A stretch of DNA of 64,000 nt from VGWB01 sp964480945. GTDB lineage: Bacteria; Bacteroidota; Ignavibacteria; UBA10030. Positions within the stretch are counted from its first letter, which is position 1, and each line of letters begins with the position of its first letter. The position numbers and the translations under genes were made by a program. Where the stretch lies: contig CAYZRX010000003.1 in assembly GCA_964480945.1 (NCBI GenBank), positions 1 to 64,000 of the forward strand, in the 5' to 3' direction. This document shows positions 63,664 through 64,000 of the stretch, one piece after another. Below the pieces are notes generated by a model. That model searched no databases and was not told the DNA's origin. It was given only the letters and a program-made list of their open reading frames with translations.

Positions 63664-63964
63664 CGTCAGACCTTTTTCAATCGCTTCCGGTTCAGCCCTC
63701 CCTTGAGCTCGGAATCGCACTACAGTTGGTTGCCCGTCTCTGTGTACCTGTGATGATCGGGGTGGACGCTTACCTCGGCTCCGAGCGATTTGACCGCCAT
63801 CAGGACGAGAAACTCGCATGGTTCTTCCGTGACTCCCCGTAGCTCTTAAGAAGACGTAGGGAAGGGCCATAAAGTTGCACCTGATTTGCTTGGCAAATGA
63901 AAGCCCCGGCCAGTGGTTCTCACCGACCGGGGCTCAATCTCACCGGAGAGCAATGCGTTCCAGG
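63664..63964. other. intergenic region upstream of the LytTR gene
   Basis: About 300 bp with no convincing gene. It should hold the promoter of the LytTR regulator; the only clear element is the terminator hairpin at 63903-63935. Confidence 0.5.
63903..63935 (-). terminator. terminator hairpin near the right edge
   Basis: AGCCCCGG (63903-63910) pairs perfectly with CCGGGGCT (63928-63935), with a small inner GTG/CAC helix. On the minus strand it is followed by TTTCATTT. It lies 30 bp after the stop of the partial gene at the edge. Confidence 0.7.
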
Positions 63965-64000
63965 TCAATCGTTCTTTTTTGGTCTCCAGTCGATGTTCAG
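63965..64000 (-). CDS. 3' end of an unidentified gene (partial)
   Basis: Read from the right edge on the minus strand, eleven codons (LNIDWRPKKND) end in TGA at 63965-63967. A terminator hairpin follows at once, which supports a true gene end. Too short to assign. Confidence 0.5.
   Translation of the reverse strand: MNIDWRPKKND

Noticed and set aside
63636..63842. 68-codon + strand frame upstream of the LytTR gene
   Set aside because: Overlaps the LytTR start, has no recognisable domain and no ribosome binding site.

Overview
This 64 kb window is a bacterial chromosomal segment from a draft assembly: there are runs of 100 and 10 N at 7581-7680 and 58606-58615. It is tightly packed and rich in GC. 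I see no rRNA, tRNA, CRISPR array, prophage or insertion sequence. The content suggests a heterotrophic Gram-negative bacterium, and the FCB (Bacteroidota/Ignavibacteriota-like) group is my best guess. The pointers are acetyl-cycle arginine genes with ArgR, exported M1, S41 and Asp-box proteins, a LytTR regulator and a multi-PAS hybrid kinase. The phylum is an inference, not something the sequence proves.

Layout. 1-18.4 kb is all on the + strand: the tail of one gene, an M1 metallopeptidase, a membrane protein, a very large secreted Asp-box protein, a hybrid histidine kinase split by the assembly gap, an S15/CocE hydrolase, an epimerase, CPBP, PAP2 and Yip1 membrane proteins, and a D-aminoacylase-like amidohydrolase. 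A perfect bidirectional terminator at 18460-18489 separates this from the minus-strand arginine block (18.5-27.0 kb). That block reads argC-argJ-argB-argR-argG, then a terminator, a cell-wall amidase and argH. Its promoter (27017-27045) overlaps two ARG-box-like repeats, so ArgR probably controls it. ychF follows on the + strand.

From 28.4 to 56.2 kb, 21 apparently intact genes and one gene fragment all lie on the minus strand, with many 4-bp stop/start overlaps. This is a carbohydrate-catabolism locus. It holds predicted glycoside hydrolases and toroid proteins, two exported ones among them, an Na+/solute symporter, an orphan two-domain sugar ABC ATPase, four sugar or sugar-acid kinases (FGGY, ROK, galactokinase-family, glycerate kinase), two Gfo/Idh/MocA dehydrogenases, an aldose-epimerase relative, a TIM-barrel isomerase, a LarA racemase, a sugar nucleotidyltransferase and an EamA exporter. 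It also has a corrinoid protein and two UroD-family methyltransferase relatives. A reasonable model is import of an unusual, possibly methylated, sugar or glycoside, followed by demethylation, oxidation, epimerisation and phosphorylation down to glycerate. No regulator lies inside the locus.

56.7-64 kb holds a secreted protein with four internal repeats (+ strand). On the minus strand follow a C-terminal processing peptidase, an aromatic-amino-acid-decarboxylase-like enzyme, a truncated DUF4440 remnant, a LytTR response regulator and the tail of one more gene.
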